Positions 54,170-63,219 of a DNA stretch of 64,000 bases are shown piece by piece (positions within the stretch are counted from its first letter, which is position 1; each line of letters opens with the position of its first letter). The notes beneath the pieces are model-generated. The model saw nothing but the letters and a program-made list of their open reading frames with translations. It was not told the DNA's origin and did no database searches. Both the position numbers and the translations under genes were made by a program. The DNA lies in NCBI GenBank assembly GCA_016930085.1, contig JAFGHO010000061.1:45038-109037 (forward strand), in the 5' to 3' direction. The stretch comes from Spirochaetales bacterium. Its GTDB lineage: Bacteria; Spirochaetota; Spirochaetia; SZUA-6; JAFGRV01.

Positions 54170-54715
54170 AGCAGGACGTGGGCTTTAGGCCTCCAACCAC
54201 TCACACCACCGTATGTAAGGTACCGTATAAGATGGTTCGTAGTCAGTTGCGATTTAGCGTTTAATTATCGATGAACGAAAACATACCCAAATAGTCAAAA
54301 TAACTCTTTGGTAAAGGTTGTACCCTTTTCTATCCGTAAAAATCTCTTTGATCTTTCTTTAAAAACGCGTGATTGCTTTCAATAGGGGGTTTTTATACCC
54401 TGTCAATGTATATCCTAAAAACTAAACTTCCATGGCCGATTCACATTTGTTTTCTCTTGCTTCACTTTGACTTTCAATTTCTTTTCCAGAAATCTGGTTA
54501 CTGAATCAAAAATCCGGTCACTGCCCTTTTACTGCCCTCATCATTGTTACAATCATCTGCGTAGCGGTAAAAGTAAAGGCTATGTCTTTCCAGTTCTTTG
54601 TCCAGTACATCCAGCAAGCAAAATTCTTTCTCACCAAGGATACTCTTGCCGTCAGGCTAACTGATCCCCTGCCGGGTATGTAGAGGACTTCCTGTTTTCT
54701 CGGGTCACCTCCAAG
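54170..54715 (-). mobile_element. Decayed group II intron
   Basis: On the minus strand, about 54184-54247 reads as a group II intron 3' end: CGAACCATCTTATACGG, then ACATACGGTGGTGTGAG, as in domain V of bacterial introns that end ...GTACGGTGGTGTGAGAGG. Immediately upstream lies a broken reverse-transcriptase frame (54260-54700). The 5' domains are not recognisable. The element is truncated and cannot be active. Confidence 0.75.
54260..54700 (-). pseudogene. ltrA: Group II intron reverse transcriptase/maturase pseudogene fragment
   Basis: Translating the minus strand in pieces gives LLDVLDKELERHSLYFYRYA then DD (the catalytic YADD motif of RT domain 5). Further on come FLEKKLKVKV, NVNRPWKF and FLGYTLTGYKNP-like segments with frameshifts and stops between them, all diagnostic of intron-encoded RTs. 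The 5' palm motifs and the C-terminal endonuclease are missing. It is located 1 kb upstream of the nucleotide-patatin operon. Confidence 0.75.
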
Positions 54716-54744
54716 TGGGTGCGCCCTGCCGGGCGTACCAAAAA

Positions 54745-54775
54745 AAGAAGCTGTCCGCCTTGCAGACAGCTTCTT
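54745..54775 (-). terminator. Rho-independent terminator of the lipoprotein at 54808
   Basis: An 11-bp perfect stem AAGAAGCTGTC (54745-54755) with GACAGCTTCTT (54765-54775), a 9-base loop, and a T7 run on the minus strand. It is 32 bases after the stop codon. Confidence 0.9.
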
Positions 54776-54807
54776 GTATATTCATACATGTTAATCAACA
54801 GGCAAAA

Positions 54808-55317
54808 TTAATATTTGCCGGCGATCATATTAGTGAGGGTAATCGTCGGACTTCCCGGAAAAGCACCGACGGGATTATCGCACTGGAATTTAAAACTTGC
54901 AGTTCCAGCGCCAAGATCACTGGTTGCCGTAAGCAATGCGACAAGTGTTGTGCCGTCAGCGATTCCAGTATCTGACCACGCTTTGGCGGGATTCCCGTCT
55001 GCAGGCCATGCCCAGCCGTCGATGCCAGACTGGATGGCAACCTGTTTGTATGCACTCAATCCTGATACTTCAGCCGTAATGATAACATTCTCGCCTGTAG
55101 CAATCGCCTCTGTGATATTGATATAGATTTCATCACAATTAGCGCCAGCATTATGAGACATGTCATGAGTTCCGTCAGCCCTATCAAGCGTAAAATATTC
55201 GGTGATTACAATTTCATCATCGTCGTCGTCACCATCACTTGAAGGACAGGCTACAAAGAGACACATCGCTGCAAGACATAAAAGCAACATAATTAAGTGT
55301 TTGAGTAGTTTTTTCAT
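54808..55317 (-). CDS. Small lipoprotein with an acidic N-terminus
   Basis: 169 residues with a lipobox FVAC (Cys about 24) and an Asp-rich run (SSDGDDDDDE) that could act as an outer-membrane retention or spacer signal. The mature part is a beta-rich domain with two Cys (GANCDEIYINI and FQCDNPVG) and W-rich centre (IDGWAWPADGNPAKAW). GGAG precedes the ATG. No enzymatic motif is recognised. It might be a carbohydrate-binding-like surface lipoprotein. The 55318-55631 gap upstream is A/T-rich non-coding DNA. Confidence 0.75.
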   Translation of the reverse strand: MKKLLKHLIMLLLCLAAMCLFVACPSSDGDDDDDEIVITEYFTLDRADGTHDMSHNAGANCDEIYINITEAIATGENVIITAEVSGLSAYKQVAIQSGIDGWAWPADGNPAKAWSDTGIADGTTLVALLTATSDLGAGTASFKFQCDNPVGAFPGSPTITLTNMIAGKY

Positions 55318-55631
55318 GCTTTTCTCCTTACCTTTATATGATTCGTTTGTTTTAAGAATCCATTACCGGATCCTTTTAAATTATTTATCAGGCATAATAA
55401 TCCTATAAATAATTACAGACGCATTATATAATAAAAATATCAATATGTAAATATCCCCAATAAATATAAACAATAGTTATAAGAAGTCATAGTATTTTCA
55501 GTGAATTCAGTTTGAGAGGATAAGTTCATTTTATCAATAAACTCAAAAAGATTTTAATAATTTTGATTTAAAGGCCGCCCGCAGGAACCTCCCCCGCGGA
55601 CGAGCCCATACATCCATTCCTGTTACTCCCC

Positions 55632-57488
55632 CTATTTGGGCCGATAATTTGCCGTCAGGGTGACATTCGAAGCGAAGTTCCGCACCGTGGTCGATGGGGC
55701 GTTCATGTTGTCGACCGTGGCGCTTCCGCTTTTGCTCCAGTTCGTGAAGAAGAGCGTCAGCGTGTAATACCGCGGGTCCCCGACCGTCACCGATCCGGGG
55801 ACAGATATCGAAACCCTTGACGACGATGTGAGATTCCTGTAGGTAACGGCCGGGTATTTTCCGTTCCCGTCCATATAATCGACGGTCAGCGTGTATGTCG
55901 GGGGCGGCGGGGGCGGAGGGGGAGGCGGCGGGGGCGGTGTCTTTTCCCTGTAAGTCGCCGTTACCGAAATATTCGACCCGAAATTATAAACGACGGTCGA
56001 ACATGAGTTTTTGTTGCCGATTGCAGCGGTCCCGGTTTTGCTCCAGTTGACGAACTCGAGTGTTTTTGTGCTGTATTTGGGGTCTCCGACCGTAACCGAT
56101 CCGGGGACGGATATCGAAACCCTTGACGACGATGTGAGATTCCTGTAGGTAACGGTCAGGTATTTTCCGTTCCCGTTCATGTAATTGACGGTCAGCGTGT
56201 ATGTCGGGGGCGGCGGGGGCGGCGGGGGCTCCGGTGTGGGTTCCGGTTTGGATCTGTAATTCGCCGTGACAAAGACATCGGATTCGAACTGACGTACGAT
56301 CATGGAAACCGCCGAAAGATCTTCGAAGACGGCAATGCCGCTTTTTGTCCAGTCATTGAACACCAGGGTCTGCCTGTTCCCGTAGACGGGATCGCCGACC
56401 GTGACTTCTTCGGGGACCGTAATGGTCACACGCTCGAAGCTGCACAGGTTGTTGTAATACCGTACCGCGTTCCCCTGTTCGTTCATATAATTGAGGGTGA
56501 GGGTATACCTGGGGACGGGCGGGAAATACGGCGAAGCGAGCACGATCAGTTTCTCGAAATCGTGGAGGATCATGGTATCGGAGGGCGTCGACATGATCGA
56601 AGGGACATCGCTGTGCCCGCTGATGCCGAAGCTGTGGCCCAGTTCATGGCCCAGGACGTACAGGGCGTCTTTGTTATCGTCGATCGAACACCACCGGGGC
56701 GGAATGAAAACGCAGCTTCCCCCCATCGCGCCCCAGGAACTCGCCGCGTTCCCTATTTCACCGACATAGGGGGTGATCACCACGATCTGGGGTCCGTATC
56801 CGGCGGGACGGAAAGCGCCCCCCTCATAGGCATGGACCGCCTCCCAATACAAATCGTCGCGATACGGACTCGAGGGATCGTCGCCCGCGCGGCTATGCCA
56901 TTCACCGCTATTCCATTGGGCGGCGGTGAGGGTGGAACCGGTCTGCACAAAGACGCAGATCGTGGGAAGCAGGTTGAAATCGACACCGACCTGTTCACGG
57001 TACCATTGCCTGACACAGGCGATATTCGCGTTGGAACGGGCTGCGGCCTTTCGTACGCCCTCGACATTGCCGAAGTAATCCGTGGGCACGAGCACCACGG
57101 GTAGGACATTGTTTTTGAAGCGGACATTCCCGACCACCCGCCAGTCCGCCGCACGGTTTCCGACCAGGACAAGGGAATGACCCGGACCATATTTTTCGTT
57201 CATATACCACGCGAGATCGAGGTCGTAGAGGGTCCCGTTCACATCGGCCTTGACACCGTACTTGTCTTCGCTTACCGTCACCGCGACAGCCTCCTCCCCG
57301 TACTGCATTCTCGCAGCTTCATCATAATCAAGCGGTATATACGCATCCGAACCTTCTGTGGCTTGAAATTGTGTGGCGGCAATATCAGGCCAATCGATAT
57401 TCCCGTTCGGGGGCATACAGGCGGTAATGAATACCATAACAATGCAGGAAAAAAGCGGAAAAAAGCGCCATAATTTCGATTGATCCAT
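55632..57488 (-). CDS. Metzincin-type metallopeptidase lipoprotein with three C-terminal repeats
   Basis: 618 residues; GAGGAG site; lipobox ITAC. Catalytic domain about 110-330: zinc motif HELGHSFGISGH (about 281-292) with third His, and Met-turn VPSIMSTPSD, so a metzincin with a complete extended HExxHxxGxxH motif. Three repeats of roughly 85 residues follow, each with YTLT(L/V)(N/D)YM at the start, V(S/T)(I/V)xVPxxVTVGDP, and a closing V(T/F)(A/V)(T)ANYR, joined by long poly-proline linkers. The repeats resemble InlB/Listeria-Bacteroides B-repeats. A surface protease with adhesive arms is likely. Confidence 0.85.
   Translation of the reverse strand: MDQSKLWRFFPLFSCIVMVFITACMPPNGNIDWPDIAATQFQATEGSDAYIPLDYDEAARMQYGEEAVAVTVSEDKYGVKADVNGTLYDLDLAWYMNEKYGPGHSLVLVGNRAADWRVVGNVRFKNNVLPVVLVPTDYFGNVEGVRKAAARSNANIACVRQWYREQVGVDFNLLPTICVFVQTGSTLTAAQWNSGEWHSRAGDDPSSPYRDDLYWEAVHAYEGGAFRPAGYGPQIVVITPYVGEIGNAASSWGAMGGSCVFIPPRWCSIDDNKDALYVLGHELGHSFGISGHSDVPSIMSTPSDTMILHDFEKLIVLASPYFPPVPRYTLTLNYMNEQGNAVRYYNNLCSFERVTITVPEEVTVGDPVYGNRQTLVFNDWTKSGIAVFEDLSAVSMIVRQFESDVFVTANYRSKPEPTPEPPPPPPPPTYTLTVNYMNGNGKYLTVTYRNLTSSSRVSISVPGSVTVGDPKYSTKTLEFVNWSKTGTAAIGNKNSCSTVVYNFGSNISVTATYREKTPPPPPPPPPPPPPTYTLTVDYMDGNGKYPAVTYRNLTSSSRVSISVPGSVTVGDPRYYTLTLFFTNWSKSGSATVDNMNAPSTTVRNFASNVTLTANYRPK
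55780..56210. repeat. Near-identical DNA repeat blocks in the metallopeptidase gene
   Basis: The segments around 55795-55905 and 56100-56210 are almost identical over about 100 bases (both carry GATATCGAAACCCTTGACG and CTGTAGGTAACGG). This indicates recent duplication of the C-terminal repeat unit; the upstream third repeat has diverged. Confidence 0.8.
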
Positions 57489-57939
57489 TTTGTTACTCCT
57501 CGTTCAGGGGAAAAGCGTGAAGTGCTTTTCCATTTATATTTGTATATAACCTAAGGCGTTGAGGGAGGGAAAATCCCTCAAAAGAATGTCGATTCTCGTA
57601 ACGATATTTGTATTTATCTGAAAAATAAAAGGCCGATATCCGAATGACTCCATCAGTTGGTTTACCATACTGAAACTTCTACTTATAGAAGGCAATGATT
57701 GACAAAAAGGGGTCTTTAATGTACATTAATAGTATAAAAAAGGTGGGTGTTTTGGCCATAAAGAGAACAGCCGAGTGCTATCTATTATAATGGTTACATA
57801 ACAAACATCGAAAACCATTGATTATTCGCGGCGCCCGGCAAGTTGAAAAATCGGCCCCTTTCGGGGAATTCGCGAAGAACAACAAACGTGTGATTCATGA
57901 AATAAACCTTGAACGCCGGCTTGAACTAAATACTTTCCA
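57489..57939. other. Non-coding stretch with a hairpin
   Basis: About 450 bases between the metallopeptidase and the beta-lactamase-fold gene. A dyad TTGAGGGA/TCCCTCAA lies at 57559-57581 without a T-run. No open frame convinces me. Confidence 0.5.
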
Positions 57940-59004
57940 TCACCAAAACTCGTCGTCGATTTCATCCCCAATGAGGTCCCCCAGGCTGCCGAGTCCCGCG
58001 TTGTAGAGCACGACATGAATATCTCCCGATTCCACATCCACCCAGCTCGTAAATGACGGGGTATAGATATAACCGTCAATATCGGGCATAAGCGGGAGGG
58101 AAGCATCCTCGAGCAGATGTCCCGCGGAGCCGTTCAGGAGATCGCGGAAGATAACGCAGATGTCCGATACCGTCGAAAACACGCCGGCCTCGCCGGTATA
58201 ATACCCGACGAGTATCGAGGTGTTTTCGACGACTTCGCCTTCGGTGAAACTGAGATAGCTTTTGACGGGCCCGTCTTTTACCGAATCATAGCCGAACCAG
58301 GTATGGGTCAAACCAAGCGGGGTGACGATCCGTTCTTCGACGACCTGGGCGAGGGGTTTGCCTTCGATCGTTTCAATGCAGATTTGAAGGAGGATATCGT
58401 TTGTCGCCGCGTACGGAATCGTCCAGCCGCCGTCATCGGTCTTCTTTCCGAAGACGAACGGAAGAATATCGTCCGCCTTCCATTTTCTTCCCGGATGCGC
58501 CATCACGGCAAGGACGAACTCGACATCCTGGGAATAATCGTAAAGCCCGCTCGAATGGTTCATCAGCTGTTCGATCGTCACGCCGTATGAATCCAGGATA
58601 TAAAGCTGCTGTTCTCCCGTGAGATAATCCCATATTTTGCTCGTCAACTCGAGTTTCAACTCCTCGATCAACTGCAGCGTAATGACGCAAAGAAAATAAT
58701 GAGATACGGCAGCGGCATTGAAGATCGAATCGAATTGAACGTCCTCTCCGGTCGAAAGATCCGCCTTTCCGCCAACACCGATCCATGTGCCCTCGACGGG
58801 ATAATCGACGCCGATCGCGATCCCGGGAATGCCCTTGGCCGTGTATTTGTTCATGAGTCCGGCGTACAAGGCGTTTGCCGAATGGGCGGGATTGTTTACC
58901 TGTGATGCCGGTGAGTTTTTCCCCGAATCATCCAGAATATCGCAGGTCATGCAAACGACCATGATGACGGGTACAAAGAGCAATAGCGACAACCGGTTTT
59001 CCAT
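57940..59004 (-). CDS. Beta-lactamase (class C/serine hydrolase) fold lipoprotein, catalytically degenerate
   Basis: 354 residues from ATG 59004 (GGAAGAAA site). Lipobox ends MTC (Cys21). The class C/beta-lactamase-fold backbone is clear: GIPGIAIGVDYP, LIEELKLELTSKIWDYL, VTIEQLMNHSSGLYDY, ERIVTPLGLTHTWFGYD, TGEAGVFSTVSDICVIF. But the SxxK site reads AAVSH (Ser replaced by Ala99, Lys by His102), and the YxN motif reads YAATN (Y198-A-A200). It therefore cannot act as a serine hydrolase by the usual mechanism. It is probably a pseudoenzyme used for binding. It follows an outer-membrane-like gene by 16 bases. Confidence 0.85.
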   Translation of the reverse strand: MENRLSLLLFVPVIMVVCMTCDILDDSGKNSPASQVNNPAHSANALYAGLMNKYTAKGIPGIAIGVDYPVEGTWIGVGGKADLSTGEDVQFDSIFNAAAVSHYFLCVITLQLIEELKLELTSKIWDYLTGEQQLYILDSYGVTIEQLMNHSSGLYDYSQDVEFVLAVMAHPGRKWKADDILPFVFGKKTDDGGWTIPYAATNDILLQICIETIEGKPLAQVVEERIVTPLGLTHTWFGYDSVKDGPVKSYLSFTEGEVVENTSILVGYYTGEAGVFSTVSDICVIFRDLLNGSAGHLLEDASLPLMPDIDGYIYTPSFTSWVDVESGDIHVVLYNAGLGSLGDLIGDEIDDEFW

Positions 59005-59020
59005 TGTGTTTCTTCCTTTC

Positions 59021-59653
59021 CTAAAAATGCCAGACAAAGCCGCCGTAAAAGGCGACATGAAGCATTGCCGGTACCGCCTCGTGAAAACCGATCTGTATGG
59101 AACACTCGTAGCGGAGAACGACCTCGAGCGGCACTACCGTAATTCGCGATAAATCATAGCCCAGACTCAATCCGAAGGGGAAATACGGATAGATATTACC
59201 GAAGGTAAACTCCGCTTTCTTGTACATCCCGTCATCGAAGACGTACTTCTCCCCTTCATAAAAGACGTCGATTATACCCGCCCCCAGGTACACCCCGATC
59301 GTCGCCTGGTCCTTGATCCACCATTTCATGTAACACAGGGTATTGAGGAATAACGAATGAAGCAGTCCGATGTGGTAAACATACCCTAAGTTGATGCACT
59401 GGATGTATGCGTAACCTCGCTTACCGCTCAAGCTGAACTCCACCCCGATCATTCCCCCCGGATTCGATGGGGAATTGAAAATCGGAAAACCGAAATTTTC
59501 ACCGGCATATGAGAAGATCAGACCGAACCTCGAAGGTAGTCCGGAAGCGGTTTCTTCCGTAGTTTCTCCCACAGTTTCCTCCGCCGGTTCTTCTGCGGAA
59601 AGCGGGAAAATTACACAGAATAATAAAGACATGATGGCAATATATTTCACCAT
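59021..59653 (-). CDS. Putative outer-membrane or periplasmic beta-barrel protein
   Basis: 210 residues with a signal peptide (about 1-20, cleaved after SAE or similar) and an acidic Thr/Glu-rich start. The rest is alternating hydrophobic and aromatic beta strands (YIQCINLGYVYHIGLLH, IGVYLGAGIIDVFYEG, FPFGLSLGYDLS, VVLRYECSIQIGF) ending in a C-terminal FVWHF with terminal Phe, typical of outer-membrane barrels. No ribosome site is obvious. Likely co-transcribed with the beta-lactamase-fold gene 16 bases downstream. Confidence 0.65.
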   Translation of the reverse strand: MVKYIAIMSLLFCVIFPLSAEEPAEETVGETTEETASGLPSRFGLIFSYAGENFGFPIFNSPSNPGGMIGVEFSLSGKRGYAYIQCINLGYVYHIGLLHSLFLNTLCYMKWWIKDQATIGVYLGAGIIDVFYEGEKYVFDDGMYKKAEFTFGNIYPYFPFGLSLGYDLSRITVVPLEVVLRYECSIQIGFHEAVPAMLHVAFYGGFVWHF

Positions 59654-59867
59654 AAGAGGATTTTACCACAAAAAGCCGCCGGCTGCAACTTTTTTATATT
59701 GGCAGCGGTTCGTATACCATGCGGATTTAGGATGAAACAACAATGGCCGAACCGGCTGAAGAAACTGTCGGCTTTATTTATTGTATTTATTTAAAAAGAA
59801 ATCAAAGCAGGATGCAATTTTAAAGCGTTATATAATGTATAGATATAAAAACAGTAAGGAGTAAACT

Positions 59868-60410
59868 ATGATAGAATCAGTTCTACACGAATTCCATTGT
59901 GTTATAACCACTACAATGAGAAAGAAACTGAAAAACCAGAAATTATTCTGTTCCAGGGGTTCTCTATCCGGCATCATTGTCGGGATCATTTCCCTTTTCA
60001 ATCCATTTACCCTGAAGGAACATCAATGGGGAAAACAACGTATGAGTCGGTATCAACCGGTATCGCACGATCACGATGAACACCGTGAACATATACATGT
60101 GTATTTTCCCGAGGATGTGTATAGGAAGGTTAAATTGCTGCACGCGGATTTGAACTTTTTCAGTATCGCACAGTTGGTGAGGTGGTTGTTGGAGTTGTTT
60201 TTGGAGATGTTCGAGAAATACGGTAATAAGGTGATCGAAGAATTTGAAAAAATATTTCTTGAATGGAATAATGAGGAGAGGCAAATACAACAAACTTCTC
60301 GAAGGAATTTACGACAATTGTTTAAGATAATTCAGCATTTGCAGGGTAGAAACAGCTTTATTTCCATGTATACATGCCATTATTCACCATTCTGGATACT
60401 CCGGCTTTAA
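59868..60410 (+). CDS. Uncharacterised protein with a spirochaete-type helical core
   Basis: 180 residues with no signal peptide, although residues 30-50 are hydrophobic. The core MSRYQPVSHDHDEHREHIHV (about 59-78) and VYFPEDVYRKVKLLHADLNF reads like a recurrent spirochaete family in which a short His-rich stretch precedes a helical pair (IAQLVRWLLELFLEMFEKY). The family name is not known to me. The gene may be truncated at the 3' end because the last 35 residues look random. Confidence 0.5.
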   Translation: MIESVLHEFHCVITTTMRKKLKNQKLFCSRGSLSGIIVGIISLFNPFTLKEHQWGKQRMSRYQPVSHDHDEHREHIHVYFPEDVYRKVKLLHADLNFFSIAQLVRWLLELFLEMFEKYGNKVIEEFEKIFLEWNNEERQIQQTSRRNLRQLFKIIQHLQGRNSFISMYTCHYSPFWILRL

Positions 60411-60644
60411 TACCATACATTCACCATCCACACCCCATCTCCTTCAAATACATCTCGTTCGAATCAAACAGAATGAATTTGCACAATAAGACAAATACAA
60501 TCATACATACCGCGAGCCCCGACAAATTCTTTGTGCGAATGTTTCACAATCGGTTTATTTATTAATTCATACAGAATAACAATTTGCTATACTTGACCCG
60601 GACTATTCACAAGCAGCATCAATGAACCGTCGTCGATACGGCGT

Positions 60645-60681
60645 AAAAAAGCCGCGGGGGGATGATTCACCGACCCGCGGC
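60645..60681 (-). terminator. Rho-independent terminator of the cytolysin-like gene, in the 60411-60720 gap
   Basis: GCCGCGGG (60651-60658) pairs with CCCGCGGC (60674-60681), and six T's follow on the minus strand (60650-60645). The rest of the gap holds no gene. Confidence 0.9.
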
Positions 60682-60720
60682 AAACTATCCGTTCAAAGCC
60701 GTGTTCTTTCCAAACCGTTC

Positions 60721-62325
60721 CTAGTACACCGGTTCGATCCTTAAGGTGTAGTGGAAGGTTTTAATGACATTGTTTACTGGTTGCTTGAAAGAAAAAGAAA
60801 ACTCTTCACCTGTCTGTGTCACCGGTATGTTTTTTGAATATACTAAAGTGGAACTGCTGCTGCCTCCGCAGGCGGTAGATGTGGTGTTTTTATGAACACT
60901 GATATCGAAGTAGCCGTCCGCGATATGTGCCTCATCCGGAAATACAAAAGTATATTCACCGGTTTGACCCTTATCGGGAAGCTTATAAACGACAGGATAT
61001 GTCGTGTTCGCAATAGAGGTGTACTTCAATAGTATGGTTGCGTTGATTGAAAACCTGTTTGTACCCGATGCCGGTAGGCCAGGTGAGCACCAACCACTCA
61101 CCGGATTACTCCCGCTGCTATCCTGTTGACTTGTCACAATCAGTTTATAATTTGTTTTCAGCGGCGCCGTCGTCGGATCAGGTTCTCCGTCTCCCCCGCA
61201 TACCGTGACCTTTTTTTCGCTGTTGCAGACCATCTGCATGACCGTGTTGTCGCAGAGGTAATTCACCTGGTAGCTCAACGGTGAAACGGGCGTGCTTACC
61301 GTGTGGTTTCGGACATCCGTGAGGTAATTGGCGAACTCGAGGGGGTCAACGACCGCCGCGGCGGCGCTCTGGCTGTCACCCCCGATAATCACCGCCTTGA
61401 TCGTGCAGCGGTTGATCACGTCCTGATCTTCAGTTGAAATAGTAACTTCAGCACCGCCGTGACCGAAGGGACCTGCTGCCGCTTTGAATCCGGCCTCGAA
61501 TGCGTTCGTCACGGTTTCGACATCCTCTTCGGACTCGATGAAGAAAAGGGCCATCCGTCCGTAATTGATCTTCGCGACATATCCGGGCGAGACCAGGCCC
61601 GAAATCTGCCGGTGCAGGTCCTCGGCGGTCACCGAATCGGCAAAAAAGTCTTCAGGGGTTATCGGAATATCGATGGCGCAGTCATAGTAGACCTGGATGA
61701 ATTTGTACAGGATCTTCGTTTTCATGCGGTAGCTTTCCCAATGGTAGATATCGTCGATCCATGATTTGAATATGCCCAAAAACGATGCGTCAGCGTGGAT
61801 TCCGAACTCGCGCAGAAGATGCTCTCTGTCATAGATTTCATGGCAGGTATAATTCATATACGATGCCAAAGGGACATCCCTGTTTCTGAAAATAATTTCA
61901 TTCAGCTTTTCCCGTGATTCTGAAAGGCATGGAGACGTCATTGTCGCCGCAACGGATTCCCCCGTGTTTTTAATCGAACACGAGATGGTCAACGGTTTCC
62001 GCTCGGCCATGATCGGCCGGTACTGGCCTGTTTTGATCGTTGCCCCGTCGATGAGGGACCCGGGCCAGATGACCATATTCTCGGGATCGAGTGAGAAAAG
62101 CTCGTTGAAACCGAGTTCGACCCGGTAGGAATAGACCCTGCACTCACCGTCATCGGATAATTCTTCGACAGCCCGGACATCCGCGTTATGCGGCGGCTGT
62201 TCGATTTTTCCAAGCCTGTCGATATAATGATCGAGCGGTTCGCCCGGATCGATACTGTCGCAGCCCGTTACCGCCATCACGATGGATACGGCAGCCATTA
62301 TGATTATCAAAGATATTTTCTTCAT
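60721..62325 (-). CDS. Cholesterol-dependent-cytolysin-like lipoprotein lacking the undecapeptide
   Basis: 534 residues; GGAGG site; lipobox VTGC (Cys22). It follows the thiol-activated cytolysin fold by eye: IWPGSLIDGATIKTGQYRPI with PLTIS (about 86-115), MKTKILYKFIQVYYDCAIDI and PITPEDFFADSVTAEDL (200-236), AKINYGRMALFFIES plus NAFEAGFKAA (251-283), KAVIIGGDSQSAAAAV (310-325) and PLSYQVNYLCDNTVMQMV (349-366). Where pathogen toxins carry the Trp-rich undecapeptide, this protein has a Gly/Ser-rich stretch near STACGGSSSS. It probably forms oligomeric pores or is a related binding protein without cholesterol recognition. Confidence 0.85.
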   Translation of the reverse strand: MKKISLIIIMAAVSIVMAVTGCDSIDPGEPLDHYIDRLGKIEQPPHNADVRAVEELSDDGECRVYSYRVELGFNELFSLDPENMVIWPGSLIDGATIKTGQYRPIMAERKPLTISCSIKNTGESVAATMTSPCLSESREKLNEIIFRNRDVPLASYMNYTCHEIYDREHLLREFGIHADASFLGIFKSWIDDIYHWESYRMKTKILYKFIQVYYDCAIDIPITPEDFFADSVTAEDLHRQISGLVSPGYVAKINYGRMALFFIESEEDVETVTNAFEAGFKAAAGPFGHGGAEVTISTEDQDVINRCTIKAVIIGGDSQSAAAAVVDPLEFANYLTDVRNHTVSTPVSPLSYQVNYLCDNTVMQMVCNSEKKVTVCGGDGEPDPTTAPLKTNYKLIVTSQQDSSGSNPVSGWCSPGLPASGTNRFSINATILLKYTSIANTTYPVVYKLPDKGQTGEYTFVFPDEAHIADGYFDISVHKNTTSTACGGSSSSTLVYSKNIPVTQTGEEFSFSFKQPVNNVIKTFHYTLRIEPVY

Positions 62326-62601
62326 TACTTCCTCCTTATATTATGTCACATGCTGTTATAACATTCTCGATTCATCGTCGTCCGGGGATACTCTCCCCGT
62401 CATTAAAAAATATAGTATATCATATTCTTTAAAATCCCGCACCTCCTTTTATATTTAATCAGATTCTCAGCAATTGCTTACATTTGAATAAGCGTTTGAG
62501 AAAAGGAAATCACGCGTTTTTTATCTTTTTTTTTACATCCCTCATCTTAAAAAAAACCGCATGATTGCCCCGTTTCGAACGCTTATATATAATGGAGGAA
62601 G

Positions 62602-63219
62602 ATGGAGTTTACGCATGATTTCATACGACAACTCAAGGCCGGAAAAAAAGAGGCATTCGAACGGCTTTACGAACTCACCTGGGCTTCGCTTCTTGGCTTC
62701 ATACAGTTCAAACTGCGTGGAAACCGGGAAACCTCGGAGGATATCCTTTCCGAGGTCTACTACGACGCCATGCTCTATGCCGGAACGCTGACCGCCGCCC
62801 ACAACCTGATGTCCTGGCTTTACCGGATCGCGCGATCGAAGATCGTCGATTATTACCGGAAGATGAAGCGTGAAGACGCTTTGATACGGGTCCAGAAAAC
62901 GATCGTGCGTGAGAAGAATATTCTCAACTATTTTTCCGATTCGCCTTCATCCGAGGTTCTCCGGCGGGAAGAAGACCTCATTCTCCGGATCGGGCTTTCA
63001 CGGCTTTCCTCCGGCTACCGGGAAGTGCTGCGGCTGAAATACGAGGAAAAAAAGAGCGTGACCGAACTCGCGCGGGCAGCAGGAAAAACGGAAAAATCCA
63101 TCGAATCGCTTCTCTTCAGGGCGAGGCGGAAACTCGAAGAGGAACTGCGCAGGGCAATGAAGGAAAAAATCTATGAGATACGGGAAGGAGGGGAAATCAA
63201 TGCCGGAAAATCAGCGTGA
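62602..63219 (+). CDS. ECF-type RNA polymerase sigma factor
   Basis: 205 residues. Region 2: AFERLYELTWASLLGFIQFKL, DILSEVYYDAML and MSWLYRIARSKIVDYYRK (the -10-binding helix). Region 4: RLSSGYREVLRLKYEEKKSV and TEKSIESLLFRARRKLEEEL (helix-turn-helix for the -35 element). GGAGG lies very close to the ATG. A promoter-like TTGCCC...TATAAT (62565-62593) abuts it, so the transcript may be nearly leaderless. It overlaps the following FecR-like gene by 20 bases, giving a sigma/anti-sigma pair. Confidence 0.9.
   Translation: MEFTHDFIRQLKAGKKEAFERLYELTWASLLGFIQFKLRGNRETSEDILSEVYYDAMLYAGTLTAAHNLMSWLYRIARSKIVDYYRKMKREDALIRVQKTIVREKNILNYFSDSPSSEVLRREEDLILRIGLSRLSSGYREVLRLKYEEKKSVTELARAAGKTEKSIESLLFRARRKLEEELRRAMKEKIYEIREGGEINAGKSA

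Noticed and set aside
54721..54780. Possible attenuator or riboswitch
   Set aside because: The strong stem with a T-run after the lipoprotein stop is simply a terminator on the minus strand.
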